Assembly (NCBI GenBank): GCA_022072445.1
Contig: JAJVHV010000017.1
Coordinates: forward strand, 1 to 64,000
Reading direction: 5' to 3'
From: Phycisphaerae bacterium
GTDB lineage: Bacteria > Planctomycetota > Phycisphaerae > UBA1845 > Fen-1342
DNA length: 64,000 nt
The translations under genes were made by a program, and so were the position numbers. The notes under the pieces are model-generated. The model had not been told where the DNA came from, ran no database searches, and saw only the letters and a program-made list of their open reading frames with translations. This document shows positions 35,202-45,009 of this stretch, one piece after another (position 1 is the first letter of the stretch; every line of letters starts with the position of its first letter).

Positions 35202-35921
35202 CTATCCGCCCGTCAGCACGCCCACGAACGGTTCGATGTCGAAGCCGTTCACCTCGCCGTCCCAGTTCACGTCCGCCGCGCAGCGCTCCTCCGGCGACGC
35301 GCTCGCGCCGGCCAGGATCGCGACGAACGGATCGACGTCGAAGCCGTTCACGCTGCCATCCTGGTTCACGTCGCCGGGCGTGCAGGCGACGTTGGCGAAG
35401 TACATGGTGAACGGCAGGGAGTCCGCGTAGCCGGTGGAACCGAGGTCAAAGAGCGTCAGCGTGACGCGCCACTTCGTGCGCTGGGCGTCGAAGAACGGAT
35501 CGTCACTGTTGATGTGCCAGATAAGGTGCGTGTGCAGCGCTTCATCGCCCAGGACGATCTCGTCGCCGACGGTCTTGTAGACCTGAAAGCCGCTGTCGAC
35601 CAACTGGAACGCCACGTCGATCGCCTCGATGCGCATCCACACGTCCGCCCCGGCGCTCAGTGGGTAGATGTCATTGCCCGCGTCCGGTTCCGTGACGTGA
35701 TCGAAACCCGGCTCGTTGTCCGACCAGCCGGCCAGAATCCCATTGACCGGCGGCAGCACGATCGTCTCGTGATCCACGTCGAACCCGCTGCGCTTGAGTT
35801 GCCCCGCGCCCGACACCCCGACGATGACGTCACCCTCGTGCTGTGCGCGTGCCACGCCGGGCACGATTGCGACCAGCATGACGACCATGGAGCTTTGAAC
35901 GAACTTCCGACAGATATTCAT
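35202..35921 (-). CDS. secreted paralogue with dockerin-like C-terminal repeats
   Basis: A 239-aa protein with signal peptide (ending GVARA). Its central domain matches the preceding protein segment by segment: VIVGVSGAGQLKRSG, GWSDNEPGFDHV, THLIWHINSDDPFFDAQRTKWRVTLTLFDLG. Instead of a PEP-CTERM tail it ends with two dockerin-like, calcium-loop units: GDVNQDGSVNGFDVDPFVAIL and ADVNWDGEVNGFDIEPFVGVL. In Planctomycetes these terminal units are common on secreted proteins and may be attachment or sorting tags. AAGGGTG precedes the ATG. Confidence 0.82.
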   Translation of the reverse strand: MNICRKFVQSSMVVMLVAIVPGVARAQHEGDVIVGVSGAGQLKRSGFDVDHETIVLPPVNGILAGWSDNEPGFDHVTEPDAGNDIYPLSAGADVWMRIEAIDVAFQLVDSGFQVYKTVGDEIVLGDEALHTHLIWHINSDDPFFDAQRTKWRVTLTLFDLGSTGYADSLPFTMYFANVACTPGDVNQDGSVNGFDVDPFVAILAGASASPEERCAADVNWDGEVNGFDIEPFVGVLTGG

Positions 35922-36078
35922 GGAACACCCTTCGATCTTGGATTTACTTGCAGGGCAAACGCCACAAGCCGCCACTGGAGGCGACGCGTCCGCCGTGCGG
36001 TTCACAGCCAGAGGCACGGCGGCCTCTGACCACTCTTCCAGCAGACTTTGACAACCGTATGGAACCCGGCCGACCGCT

Positions 36079-36780
36079 TCAGTGAGCGATGTCCGGGTCC
36101 CACTTGTTCTCCAGAAAGCGCGGCGGAATCCCACTGCCCGGCTCGATCAGGTAGGTCTTCTCGAACGTGAGCGTTTCGGCGTGCCCGTCGAGCATGCCGT
36201 AGTTAGCCCGTCCGACGTGCTGATCCAGCTCCAGCTCGCGGCGCGCGATCGTGCGCGAGTCGCCGAACCACCACGTCTCAGGATGCACGTGGTCCGCCAC
36301 GGCGTACTGCCCTTCCTCCGCCAGCTCGGCCCAGAAGGTCGTCGCCGAGCTGTTGCGGATGCGATCCTGCCGGTCGAACGGCAGTCGATTGCCGATGCGG
36401 TAGACCGTGTACGAGTTGCTGGCAAAGCTCGTCTGCCGCAGGTGCGAGTCCGTCAGCGGCTGCGACCAGTACGGGCTCTTGTCCGCCGGACAGCGAAACA
36501 CGTCCTTCTGCCGTCCGTACTCCGTGGCCAGTTGCACGATCCAGCTTTTCGGTTCGTCGAACGAGCCGCCATGGCCGAGCCCGGCGCTGGGGAACTTTCC
36601 GGTGTTGGCGTCGGCGTACATCAGCACGGCGGTGGACATGCAGCGCAGATTGCTGAGGCAGACGGTGGTCTTTCCCTGCTCGCGGGCCCGTCCCAGCGAC
36701 GGGAGCAGGATTGCGATCAGCGTGGCGATGATTGCCACCACTACGAGCAGTTCAATCAGTGTGAATGCGCGACGTCTCAT
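36079..36780 (-). CDS. type II secretion/pseudopilin-like protein (prepilin-type N-terminus)
   Basis: A 233-aa protein starting [25 protein letters not shown], the prepilin peptidase cleavage and methylation motif with the hydrophobic spine. The C-terminal part has the planctomycete pseudopilin ending YGMLDGHAETLTF (an H-x-DG-type motif). Such proteins are very numerous in Planctomycetes, with unknown cargo. A tight palindrome ACGGGCAT-GA-ATGCCCGT lies about 90 nt upstream (36867-36884). Confidence 0.88.
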   Translation of the reverse strand: MRRRAFTLIELLVVVAIIATLIAILLPSLGRAREQGKTTVCLSNLRCMSTAVLMYADANTGKFPSAGLGHGGSFDEPKSWIVQLATEYGRQKDVFRCPADKSPYWSQPLTDSHLRQTSFASNSYTVYRIGNRLPFDRQDRIRNSSATTFWAELAEEGQYAVADHVHPETWWFGDSRTIARRELELDQHVGRANYGMLDGHAETLTFEKTYLIEPGSGIPPRFLENKWDPDIAH

Positions 36781-37000
36781 GGATTCCGATTCCTGGAGAT
36801 TATCGATGTTGAGCGGCACACGGATGACGGCGCCGGCAGGGCCGGCGGCCGGTCCGCGCCTCGCGAACGGGCATGAATGCCCGTCCGAAGAGACCCGCGG
36901 CACAACCCATTCGATTCGTCAAAGAGGGGATGCGACGACCGAGCGCGCGGCCACACCAGCGGGCACGGTCGCCCGTGGCGAGGTGTGATCGGTCAGCGCG

Positions 37001-37345
37001 TCACGCCGCGGGCGGCGGAGCGCGCGGCTGAATCGCGGAGCAATGTCCGTTGAGAACGACGTGAGGCAGGTTGAGGCAGGCCGTCCGCGGAACGAATCGT
37101 CCCGCCTCGATCAGCTCGAACGACGGCACCGTCGCGGTCGTATCGGCCCGCAGGACCGCGCATACGCCGCAGGACGATTCGTCGTGGTGGTGCGAATGGG
37201 GTTTTTTTGGTTGCGACTCGCCGGGGTCGCGACACTCGCAGTTGTGCCGGTCGGCCTCGTGATGGTGCAGCGCGACGCTCAACCCGCTGGCATGCGCGAG
37301 CAGGGCGGCAAGACACGTCGCAACCAGGAACCTCGGCCACGGCAT
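37001..37345 (-). CDS. small secreted or membrane His/Cys-rich protein
   Basis: A 114-aa protein with an N-terminal hydrophobic segment (MPWPRFLVATCLAALLAHASG) and a dense metal-ligand stretch, LHHHEADRHNCECRD, then HSHHHDESSCGVCAVL. The ligand pattern suggests binding of a soft or transition metal; the family is not known to me. A perfect dyad TAATAC-GAT-GTATTA lies 24 nt before the ATG, so expression is probably controlled. It is divergent from the glycosyltransferase. Confidence 0.65.
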   Translation of the reverse strand: MPWPRFLVATCLAALLAHASGLSVALHHHEADRHNCECRDPGESQPKKPHSHHHDESSCGVCAVLRADTTATVPSFELIEAGRFVPRTACLNLPHVVLNGHCSAIQPRAPPPAA

Positions 37346-37368
37346 CGATCGAACCCGCCGGCAGTTGT

Positions 37369-37383
37369 TAATACGATGTATTA
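37369..37383. promoter_or_regulatory. perfect palindrome TAATACGATGTATTA
   Basis: A 15-bp inverted repeat with 6-bp arms lies in the divergent gap, 24 nt upstream of the His/Cys-rich gene and 60 nt upstream of the glycosyltransferase. TACATCGTA on the minus strand resembles CopY/BlaI-type cores (TACAnnTGTA) loosely. The binding protein is unknown. Confidence 0.55.
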
Positions 37384-37442
37384 TCTCGCCCGCCGTCCAG
37401 CCGTCAAGCCCCCGACCGACGTCAGGGGTACTATCTCTGGCA

Positions 37443-38732
37443 ATGGACACACTCCTGCTGGCGTTCGGCTCGCACGGCGACGTCCACCCCGTGCTCGGCG
37501 TTGGACAGGCGCTCGTGCGGCGCGGACACGACGTCCGCGTCATGGCGCACCCCTACTTCCAGCCCGACATCGACGCCGCCGGCCTCAGCTTTCGACCCGT
37601 CGGCGCGGATATCGACGTTCACGGCCTGATGCGTCACCCCGACCTGTTCCACCGGCGCCGCGGCAGCCACGTCGTCATGAACAGCGTGCTGACCGCGGTC
37701 CCTGACTTTATCGCCGGCCTGAACGCCGAACTCGACGCCCGCCGCCCCGACGTGATCGTGGCGCATCTGATCTGCATCGGCGTCCGCTGGGTCGCACAGC
37801 AGCGGCGGATCCCACTGGCCACCATCACACTCGCGCCGCCGACGTGGTTCTCGCGGCTCGATCCCGTTCCGGCTTTGCAGAAACGCCGCGGGCAATTCTG
37901 GCGGGCGGCGTCGTACGCGGTGCATCCCCTGCTGCGACCGCTCATCCGTCTGCTCACCGACGGCCGCATCAACCGCATCCGCCGCGCCTGCGGATTCCCG
38001 CCAGAACGCGACAATCTGCTGAGAGACTTTCAGTCCGGCGACGTGAATCTCGGCCTCTGGTCGACCTGCTTTCGCGACGCCATGCCCGATGATCCGCCGC
38101 GGGCGCGCATCTGCGGCTTCACCTGGTACGACGGCGGCGCACGCCGGCCCAGCCCGCCGGAATTGCGCGCCTTCCTCGACGACGGTCCCCCGCCGGTGGT
38201 CTTTTCGCTGGGAAGTGCGGCGTATCACGGCGGTGCGGAGTTCTACGCGCTGGCGGCGCAGGCCTGCGGCGTCTTGGGCCGGCGCGGCGTGCTGCTGAGC
38301 GGCGCGCCGGAGTATGCGCCGCGCGAGCTGCCTGCCGGCGTCATGGCCTGCGACTACGCACCTTTCGCCGAACTGCTGCCGCGCGCCGCGGCGGTCGTGC
38401 ATCACGGCGGCATCGGCTCGACGGCGCAGACGCTGCGCGCCGGTCGCCCGTCGCTGCTGGTCGCTCACGCGCATGATCAGTTCAACAACGGCCTGCGCGT
38501 CGAGCGACTCGGCGCCGGGCGAATGCTGCCGCGACACACGCTCTCGGCCCGCCGGCTGAGCGCGGCGCTCGACGCGCTGCTGAACGACTCCGCCGCGGCC
38601 GGCGCCGCCAGCCAGCTCGGCCGCAAGCTGGCGCGCGAAGACGGCGCCGCGGTCGCGGTTCGGCACATCGAAGACGCCGCCCGCCGCGGCGTGCGTCCCG
38701 CGGCTGCGCCCCCAACCGAGCCCCGACCATGA
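37443..38732 (+). CDS. GT1-family (UGT-like) glycosyltransferase
   Basis: A 429-aa protein of the GT-B fold, UDP-glucosyltransferase/erythromycin-type family. The N-terminal GSHGDVHPVLGVGQALVRRGHDVRVMAHP is the acceptor-domain signature. The donor-site block CDYAPFAELLPRAAAVVHHGGIGST, followed by AGRPSLLVAHAHDQFNNGLRVERLG, matches the HxGGxGT and DQ elements. Likely acceptors are sterols, lipids or secondary metabolites; not resolvable here. The final residues PPTEPRP and the stop codon come from a copy of the dispersed GC-rich repeat (38704-38767), so the natural C-terminus may have been altered. Confidence 0.88.
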   Translation: MDTLLLAFGSHGDVHPVLGVGQALVRRGHDVRVMAHPYFQPDIDAAGLSFRPVGADIDVHGLMRHPDLFHRRRGSHVVMNSVLTAVPDFIAGLNAELDARRPDVIVAHLICIGVRWVAQQRRIPLATITLAPPTWFSRLDPVPALQKRRGQFWRAASYAVHPLLRPLIRLLTDGRINRIRRACGFPPERDNLLRDFQSGDVNLGLWSTCFRDAMPDDPPRARICGFTWYDGGARRPSPPELRAFLDDGPPPVVFSLGSAAYHGGAEFYALAAQACGVLGRRGVLLSGAPEYAPRELPAGVMACDYAPFAELLPRAAAVVHHGGIGSTAQTLRAGRPSLLVAHAHDQFNNGLRVERLGAGRMLPRHTLSARRLSAALDALLNDSAAAGAASQLGRKLAREDGAAVAVRHIEDAARRGVRPAAAPPTEPRP

Positions 38733-38767
38733 AGGCGAGCGAGGAGCGAGCCTGAATGGAGGGGTTC
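38704..38767 (+). repeat. dispersed GC-rich repeat overlapping the glycosyltransferase 3' end
   Basis: The sequence matches the copy at about 11993-12046 over roughly 55 positions (CGAGCCCCGACCATGAAGG, then GAGCCTGAATGGAGGGGTTC). The TGA stop of the upstream gene is the one inside CCATGAAGG. Confidence 0.88.
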
Positions 38768-38902
38768 GTCCGAGAGTGGTCGGCGCCGAGCGCACAATTG
38801 CCGTCAGTTGCCCCGCGGCTTGCCTCCCGTCCGAGCCCGGCTGTCCGCAGGTGGCGTCATCGCGCAACTGATGCACTCCTGCCCGAACGTCGCCGTTCGC
38901 AG

Positions 38903-40570
38903 TCAAGCGGCGTGGGCACACGCCGGCTCCGCCCGCCGGCGGCGCTGGAAAATCAGCCGGGCTTCCGGCAACCGCAATACCCAGGCGGCCGCCAGGTAGC
39001 CGGCCACGCCGACCGTCAGCGAGCCAAAGACGTCGACCGCCCGCAGCAGCGCGCTCGAAGCGCTCGACGAGAGGATCAGCGGGCGCGCCACGAGTACACA
39101 GCCGGCGCTGATCGCGCCAGCCGCCAGCATGCGGCCCAGAGCCGCCAGCATTCGCCGGTCGAAGATCGTGACTCTCGACCTGTTCTGGAGAATCGTCAGC
39201 CCCACGACCACGTTGATCGACGCCGTCAGCGACGTGCTTAGCCCGAAGCCCGCCTCGCGCAACGCTGGCAGCCACACCACCAGCAGGCTGATCAACAGAT
39301 TCAACGGCAGCAGCACGCAACTGATCTTCAGCGGCGTGCGCACGTCAGCGATGCTGTAGAAGCCGCGCAGCACGATGTGCAGCGCGCAGAACGCCCACAT
39401 CCCGATCCCGTAACACGCCAGGGCCCGCGCGGCACGCGGCGTGTCGGCCGCCGTGAACTTCCGGTACTCAAACAGCAGACGCACGATCGGTTCCGACAGC
39501 AGCAGCATCATGACCCCCGCCAGCAATCCCGCGAAAATCGCCAGCCGCAGCGACGAGCGCATCTCGCCCGTCCAGGCCACCCAGTCCTTGCGGGCCGCGA
39601 TGCGGCTCAGCGTTGGCAGCACCGCCACCGCCAGCGAGATCGCCAGCACCCCCAGCGGAAACTGGTACAGCCGCTGCGCCACCGTCAGCACCGTAATCGC
39701 CCCCTCCTCCAGCGGAAAAGGCAGCGACCAGCCCAGCAACGCAAACCGCTCTGCCGTGTTCGGCGGGTGTGTCAGCCCCTTGGCGATCGCCGTGTCCAGG
39801 AACACGCCGATCATCAGCACGCCCTGCCCCAGGATGACCGGCCCCATCCGCCGCATCATCACCCGCACCTTCGCATCCTTCAGGTCGAACTGCCAGCGCC
39901 AGGGCACGCCGTGCCGGCGCATGACCGGCCAGAGCGCCAGCACCTCGATCACCCCCGCGAGCACGACCGAAGCCGCGACGCCGAAGATCTGCACCGTCGG
40001 ATCGGTGCGGCTCAGCAGCGGCCCGATAAACCAGATCCCTCCCAGCGTGACCAGATTGAAGACCAGCGGCATGAGCGCCGGGGGCCCGAAACAGCCGACG
40101 CAGTTCAGAATGCTCGAGAGCAGCGCGACCACGCTAATGAAGAGCATGAACGGCAGCATCAGCGCCGTCAGCGCCACCAGCAGCCGCCGATCCGCCGCCA
40201 CCGTCGGATCGTCTCCCGGAAACGCGAACCACAGCGCGACGACGGCCAGCTCGGCGACGATCAGAATCGCGACCAGCGTGGTCACCAGCAGCGCCAGCGT
40301 GCGGGCCAGCAGGCGCCAGCCGCTCTCGCGGCCCTCCTGCTCCAGCGTGCCCGAGAAAACCGGCACGAAGACCGCCGACATGGCCCCTTCGGCAAACAGC
40401 CGGCGGAACAGATTGGGCACCTGGAACGCAAAGTTGTAATTGTCGGCCACCCAAGTCGCGCCGAACCAGCTTGCCAGCACCATGTCGCGCACCATCCCGG
40501 TGATGCGCGACAGCAGGGTCGCGACGCCGATCAAACGGGCCGACGAGATCACATGGCGGGATTCAGACAT
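38903..40570 (-). CDS. murJ: lipid II flippase MurJ
   Basis: A 555-aa MOP-superfamily transporter that flips the peptidoglycan precursor lipid II across the inner membrane. The N-terminus SARLIGVATLLSRITGMVRD and NLFRRLFAEGAMSAVFVPVF are MurJ signatures; about 13-14 membrane helices follow, including RLYQFPLGVLAISLAVAVLPTLSR. Its presence shows conventional peptidoglycan synthesis. The ATG at 40570 is at the expected place. The gene stands alone, convergent with the glycosyltransferase. Confidence 0.94.
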   Translation of the reverse strand: MSESRHVISSARLIGVATLLSRITGMVRDMVLASWFGATWVADNYNFAFQVPNLFRRLFAEGAMSAVFVPVFSGTLEQEGRESGWRLLARTLALLVTTLVAILIVAELAVVALWFAFPGDDPTVAADRRLLVALTALMLPFMLFISVVALLSSILNCVGCFGPPALMPLVFNLVTLGGIWFIGPLLSRTDPTVQIFGVAASVVLAGVIEVLALWPVMRRHGVPWRWQFDLKDAKVRVMMRRMGPVILGQGVLMIGVFLDTAIAKGLTHPPNTAERFALLGWSLPFPLEEGAITVLTVAQRLYQFPLGVLAISLAVAVLPTLSRIAARKDWVAWTGEMRSSLRLAIFAGLLAGVMMLLLSEPIVRLLFEYRKFTAADTPRAARALACYGIGMWAFCALHIVLRGFYSIADVRTPLKISCVLLPLNLLISLLVVWLPALREAGFGLSTSLTASINVVVGLTILQNRSRVTIFDRRMLAALGRMLAAGAISAGCVLVARPLILSSSASSALLRAVDVFGSLTVGVAGYLAAAWVLRLPEARLIFQRRRRAEPACAHAA

Positions 40571-40769
40571 CGGGCGCGAATGATATCGGGCGGGGGTGGC
40601 GCGGTCCCGCGCGAGGGAGCGCGGCCTCGATGCCAGCGAGACAGGCGTCACCGTCGGGGTACGGCTGATCGCGTTTGTGGGCTGGGCTGCGAAACCGCTG
40701 GCTCACTCGCGGGAATCGGCTGGGAGCGCGGCTGGGGAACTGGCTGAGCCGCGCGGGGGCGGCGCGGCG

Positions 40770-41615
40770 CTATTCCATCCCCTCTTCCACCGGCGCCAGG
40801 TAGCGCAGGCGCGTGCCGACGGTGTTGGGCCAACCCACGTCGAAAGAGCGCAGATTGATGTTTTCGGCGTGGCCGTCGTAGAAGAGGTTGTTGATCCCGC
40901 CGGGGTGGCGGCGGTCGTTGGCGATGCGCGGCCGCGAGGCGAACGGAAGCTGCGAGCCGCGGAAGAAGTGGTGGAAGCGCAGCTCGTCGATTGCCAGCGA
41001 CTTGTGCCCCTCCGTCACGTAGACAAATCGCGCCGGACTGGCCTTCACCTTATCCAGGTCGGAGATGCGGAAGAAGCTCAGGTATCCGATCGGCGTCTCG
41101 CCGCGCCACTCGCCGCTGTCTTCGTCCGAATAACCGGGGTCGTGGTCCCACTGGGCGGTCGATTTGAGATACGGCTTGGTCATGGCGCTGGCGACGTAGT
41201 CGTTGGACTGGTTGGGCGTCGGGTGCGTCGGGCACTGGAACTGCGGAATGTCCTTGAGAATCTTGATCAGGTCGGTCTGACCGGTCGGCTGCCAGAGGCC
41301 GTCCCAGAGGTGGCCGGGGTAGTTGATGCCGCGCAGCACGGTGATCTCGTAGCAGACGTGACGAATCGCCCGCCGCCCGCCCTCGGGCATCGGGATGCCG
41401 CCACACTGCCAGTCTTCGTTGGCATGGGCGTAAAACGTCGTTGCCTGGCCATGCGTGCGGAGGTTGGTCATGCAGACGAGCTGCTTGGCGGAGCCGCGCG
41501 CCTTGTTGAGCGCTGGGAGGAGAATGCTGATGAGCAGCGCGATGATGGCGACGACGACCAGCAACTCGATGAGCGTGAAACCGCGGCGAGCGCCGACGCG
41601 AAAGGTCTGAATCAT
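40770..41615 (-). CDS. type II secretion/pseudopilin-like protein (prepilin-type N-terminus)
   Basis: A 281-aa protein with [27 protein letters not shown] at residues 10-36, the prepilin peptidase site and spine. The body contains [18 protein letters not shown] and ends with [21 protein letters not shown], the planctomycete H-x9-DG-type motif (YDGHAE). GGGAGACG precedes the ATG at 41615; an ATG 15 codons upstream is possible. A second member of the family lies at 36079-36780, only distantly similar outside the N-terminus. Confidence 0.88.
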   Translation of the reverse strand: MIQTFRVGARRGFTLIELLVVVAIIALLISILLPALNKARGSAKQLVCMTNLRTHGQATTFYAHANEDWQCGGIPMPEGGRRAIRHVCYEITVLRGINYPGHLWDGLWQPTGQTDLIKILKDIPQFQCPTHPTPNQSNDYVASAMTKPYLKSTAQWDHDPGYSDEDSGEWRGETPIGYLSFFRISDLDKVKASPARFVYVTEGHKSLAIDELRFHHFFRGSQLPFASRPRIANDRRHPGGINNLFYDGHAENINLRSFDVGWPNTVGTRLRYLAPVEEGME

Positions 41616-41835
41616 TCTGCGTCTCCCGGATGCAGTGGTGCCACTGTTAAGGACCGACATGAACGGCCGTTCGAGCCGGCTGCTGCCAATGTGCCGGCGC
41701 CCGAGCGATCCTGCAACGTGACACATCAGTATAGCGAATCGCCACCCGCTGGAACAGCCCCGTGCCGCTCCTGCCGGCTTCCGACCGAAGCGGGGACCGG
41801 GCAAGCCGGGCGCGGTGCGCCGGTGGTTCGCAGGG

Positions 41836-43494
41836 CTACGGCGCGACGAGCAGGGCCAGGAACGGCTCGATGTCGAAGCCGTCGATACGGCCGTCGCGGT
41901 TGACGTCGGCCCGCAGGCGGACGTTGTCGTCGGGCACGTCGCCCATCAGGGCGTTGACGAACGGCTCGATGTCGGCGGGGGTGACCGAGCCGTCGCCGTC
42001 GAAATCGCCCTGCACGCGGACGAACTGAATCGTCTGTCGCGGCGAGACGTGGCTGGCGGAGTTCCAGCTTCCATCAGGCCAGGTGACTGTGATAACGTCG
42101 GCGTGCGGCGCGGAGCCGAGGCCGAAGAGCAGCGAGCCATCCTCCTGTGAATAGAAGCTCATGCCGCTCGTGAGCTCGCGGAGTTGTGTCACGCCCCCGG
42201 CGGTCAGCGTGACACGCGAACCGATGGCCTGCGGGTTGTGGCCGGTCCGGTCGGCGAGGCGCACGCGGAGCCAGTTGGCGGCGTTTCCGCCGTCATTTCG
42301 AAACAGCAGCGCCGGGCCGCCGGTGTTGGTCAGGATCAGGTCGAGGTCGCCGTCAAGGTCGTAGTCGACGGCGGCGAGTCCGCTGGCGGTTCCGACAGGG
42401 GCGAAGCCGGCGGCGGAGCTGACGTTCTCGAACGTGCCGTCGGCGCGGTTACGGAAGAGTCGCGATGCGCCGGCGCTGTTGGTGACGGCAAGGTCGAGCC
42501 AGCGGTCGTTGTCGTAGTCGAGAGAGGTTACGCCCCAACTGAAACCCGTATCGCTGACGCCGGCGGTCTTGGCCACGTCGGTGAACATGAGGCCGCCGCC
42601 GGTGCTGAGGGCGCTGCGGAAGAGGCGGTTTCCGCCCATGCCCTGGATGGTGTAGTCGGTCGTGTAGACGTCGAGGTCGCCGTCGTTGTCGTAGTCCCAG
42701 GCGACGACACCCATGTCGGGGGCTTTCTTGGTGATGCCGACGTTGAAACCGACGTCTTCGAGCAGGCCGTCGAGGCGGTTGATGAAAACGCGGCTCTGGG
42801 TCCAGGTGTCTTCGGGGACGAAGACGTCGGTGCGGCCGTCGGCGTTCAGATCGGCGGCGAGCGGCTGCCAGTTGATGCAGCCGTCGCTCATCGGCAGGCA
42901 CGGCAGCATCAGCGTCATCGTGCCGTCGCCGTTGTTGTGGTAGACTAAGTTTCCCGGGGCGGCGGTGGAGCACTCGCCGGCGACGCCGACGAAGAGGTCG
43001 AGGAAGCCGTCGCCGTCGTGGTCGAAGGCGGTGATGCCCTTGAAGAAGAGCTCGGTGAATCGTTCGAGCAGGCCGGCGGCGTCGCTGATGTCGATGAACC
43101 CGCCGCCGACGTTTCGCAGCAGGCGCACGCGGTTTTCGCCGCCGGCGTTCTGGCTGTTGAGCGCCACATCCAGACGGCCGTCGTTATCGAGATCGAAGAA
43201 GACCTGCGAGATGGTGATTTCGGGGGTGCGGACGCCCCAGGCGGCGCCGACCTCGGTGAACGTGCCGTCGCCGTTGTTCAGATAAAGCTCGTTGTTGAAG
43301 CCGGCGACGTCATTGAAGAACAGCTCGGCGTAACCGTCGCCGGTGAGGTCCACGGCGCAGACGCCGGAGTGGTTGATGGCGGCGTGATTGGTGAAGTTGA
43401 TGCCGGCCTGGGTGGTGACGTTGGTGAAGACGGGGTCGGCCAAGGCGGTGGTGGCCAGGAGGGCGGCGGTGAGGGTGACTGTGGGTCGGCACAT
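41836..43494 (-). CDS. FG-GAP/ASPIC-UnbV propeller protein with dockerin-like tail
   Basis: A 552-aa secreted protein. The signal peptide ends ATTALA. VCBS/FG-GAP blades are seen in [60 protein letters not shown] and [12 protein letters not shown]. An ASPIC/UnbV-type segment follows: [24 protein letters not shown]...[10 protein letters not shown]. The C-terminus has two dockerin-like units, [21 protein letters not shown] and [21 protein letters not shown]. The calcium-loop content suggests an extracellular, surface-attached role. Confidence 0.86.
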   Translation of the reverse strand: MCRPTVTLTAALLATTALADPVFTNVTTQAGINFTNHAAINHSGVCAVDLTGDGYAELFFNDVAGFNNELYLNNGDGTFTEVGAAWGVRTPEITISQVFFDLDNDGRLDVALNSQNAGGENRVRLLRNVGGGFIDISDAAGLLERFTELFFKGITAFDHDGDGFLDLFVGVAGECSTAAPGNLVYHNNGDGTMTLMLPCLPMSDGCINWQPLAADLNADGRTDVFVPEDTWTQSRVFINRLDGLLEDVGFNVGITKKAPDMGVVAWDYDNDGDLDVYTTDYTIQGMGGNRLFRSALSTGGGLMFTDVAKTAGVSDTGFSWGVTSLDYDNDRWLDLAVTNSAGASRLFRNRADGTFENVSSAAGFAPVGTASGLAAVDYDLDGDLDLILTNTGGPALLFRNDGGNAANWLRVRLADRTGHNPQAIGSRVTLTAGGVTQLRELTSGMSFYSQEDGSLLFGLGSAPHADVITVTWPDGSWNSASHVSPRQTIQFVRVQGDFDGDGSVTPADIEPFVNALMGDVPDDNVRLRADVNRDGRIDGFDIEPFLALLVAP

Positions 43495-43869
43495 ATCGGA
43501 TTCTCGAATGCGGGGCGCACCCGCGGATGCGGACTTGCCCGGCTGGCTCGACGCGAGCTGAAAGCGAACGGCGAACTGACGTAGCGCGCAGCGCGGCAAA
43601 CGAATGGCGAGCGCCGTGCCGCCCCGCGACATAGAGAGTTTAGTCGGCGTGATGGCGTGGCTCAAGTTTTTCCGCGTGTGGTGACGGACGGGGGTCCGAT
43701 AAGTGAGCGCGGGCGGAGAATGGCGAGTAGCGAGTCGCGAATGACGAATGAATCGGCGAGAGCCGGATTTCGGTATTCAAAATCCGACATTCGCCATTTC
43801 ACGCGCGGGTTCCGACCGCCGACGCCGGTTCATTGACCGGCCACGTCCGCGCCGGGTAGGCTGCGACGA
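43495..43869. other. intergenic region with small repeats
   Basis: No gene is supported. At about 43717-43752 a run of GCGAGTAGCGAGTCGCG and GAATGACGAATG elements resembles, in style, the AGAATG-type run inside the flavoprotein gene. No promoter with both boxes is clear. Confidence 0.5.
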
Positions 43870-44772
43870 ATGGAAATGGTCGGCGACGCGCCCACGCATG
43901 AGTCAGGTCTGTTCAAGCGCACCGTGGCGCGCGTCCGGTTTCTGCTGGGCGCCGCGCTGGTGTTGGGGCTGCTGTACTTCGTGGTTGGGGGTCTGGTGCT
44001 GCCGCGGGGATTGCAGCGCCCACCGGTGGTCACCGCCGCGCCGCTGGCCGCGTTGCTGGCGGCGGTGTGTACGATCGGCGGGGCGTACGTGGCGGTGTGG
44101 GTGGCCGGCTCGCGGACGACGCCGACCGCGCTGATGGTCGTGGGATTGGCACTGGTGGTGTGGGCGTTTCCGGGCGGGACGATCGATGACTGGCTGAAGC
44201 TGCGCAACGTGACGGCGTCGCAATCGGCCGGGCCGGCGTATTGGGCGCTGCTGCCCGAGCACGTTTACTGGTTCATGGTGTCACTGGGCGTGCTGGTGGC
44301 GGCGCAGTTCGCCGAGCGGCCGGACGGCGGGGCGGTTCGGCGGGCGCTCGGGTTGGACCGGCTCCGCGCCGAGCTGGCGCGCGGCGTGTTTTCGAGTCTG
44401 ATCTGCGCGGGCGCGGTGGGAGTGTGTCTGTCGGTGCTGAACGTGCCGGCGGTGTCGGACACCCGCCGTCAGCAGGTTTACTTCGCGTTGGCGGTGGGTT
44501 TCGCGCTGGCGCTCGGGCTGTGTCGCTACGCCCTGCCGGGGCGACGTCACGTCGTCTGGTATCTGCTATCGCCGCTGGTCGTGGGCCTGGTGGGCGTGGT
44601 GTCGGCGGGCGCGGCTCCGCGGCTGGCGGGGGCGTACGGCGGGATCAACGTCATTCCGGTGTCGGGGCTGGTGCGGGCGCTGCCGGTGGAACTGACGGGC
44701 ATGGCGCTGCTGTTCATCGGCTGGTCGGCGTCGGTGGCGCGGCCGCCGAGCGAGGCATCGGGGGCGACATGA
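43870..44772 (+). CDS. multi-pass membrane protein, function unknown
   Basis: A 300-aa protein with about eight hydrophobic segments (for example VRFLLGAALVLGLLYFVVGG, LAALLAAVCTIGGAYVAVWVAG, YWFMVSLGVLVAAQFA, QQVYFALAVGFALALGLC and YLLSPLVVGLVGVVSAGAAP). I do not recognise the family. It overlaps the small gene at 44769 by 4 nt and is followed by a radical SAM gene on the same strand, so the three may form an operon. Confidence 0.75.
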   Translation: MEMVGDAPTHESGLFKRTVARVRFLLGAALVLGLLYFVVGGLVLPRGLQRPPVVTAAPLAALLAAVCTIGGAYVAVWVAGSRTTPTALMVVGLALVVWAFPGGTIDDWLKLRNVTASQSAGPAYWALLPEHVYWFMVSLGVLVAAQFAERPDGGAVRRALGLDRLRAELARGVFSSLICAGAVGVCLSVLNVPAVSDTRRQQVYFALAVGFALALGLCRYALPGRRHVVWYLLSPLVVGLVGVVSAGAAPRLAGAYGGINVIPVSGLVRALPVELTGMALLFIGWSASVARPPSEASGAT

Positions 44773-44966
44773 CCCGCAAGCGGCGCCGACGGCGAGAGTC
44801 GGAGGACGAGATTCGCAATCGGGTCGTCAATGAGACGGCGCTGTATCTCACGACGTGCCTGGATCATCCGGAGCTGGCCGTCTCGATTCCGGTGATTCCG
44901 GCCGGCAGCGGCGAATTTCCCAGGTCACTGGCGGGGAATTTCTGGCGTCACGTATTATTCGAGTGA
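44769..44966 (+). CDS. small hypothetical protein (65 aa)
   Basis: A short ORF starting at an ATG that overlaps the preceding TGA (ATGA). The product begins with a basic cluster (MTRKRRRRRESEDEIRN), continues with ETALYLTTCLDHPELAVSIPVIPAG and ends FWRHVLFE. Translational coupling and the non-repetitive composition make it a plausible gene; no family is recognised. Confidence 0.5.
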   Translation: MTRKRRRRRESEDEIRNRVVNETALYLTTCLDHPELAVSIPVIPAGSGEFPRSLAGNFWRHVLFE

Positions 44967-45009
44967 AGCGGCCGATCCGCGCTGCGCGGGCACGGCCCCA
45001 CGGCGGCTC

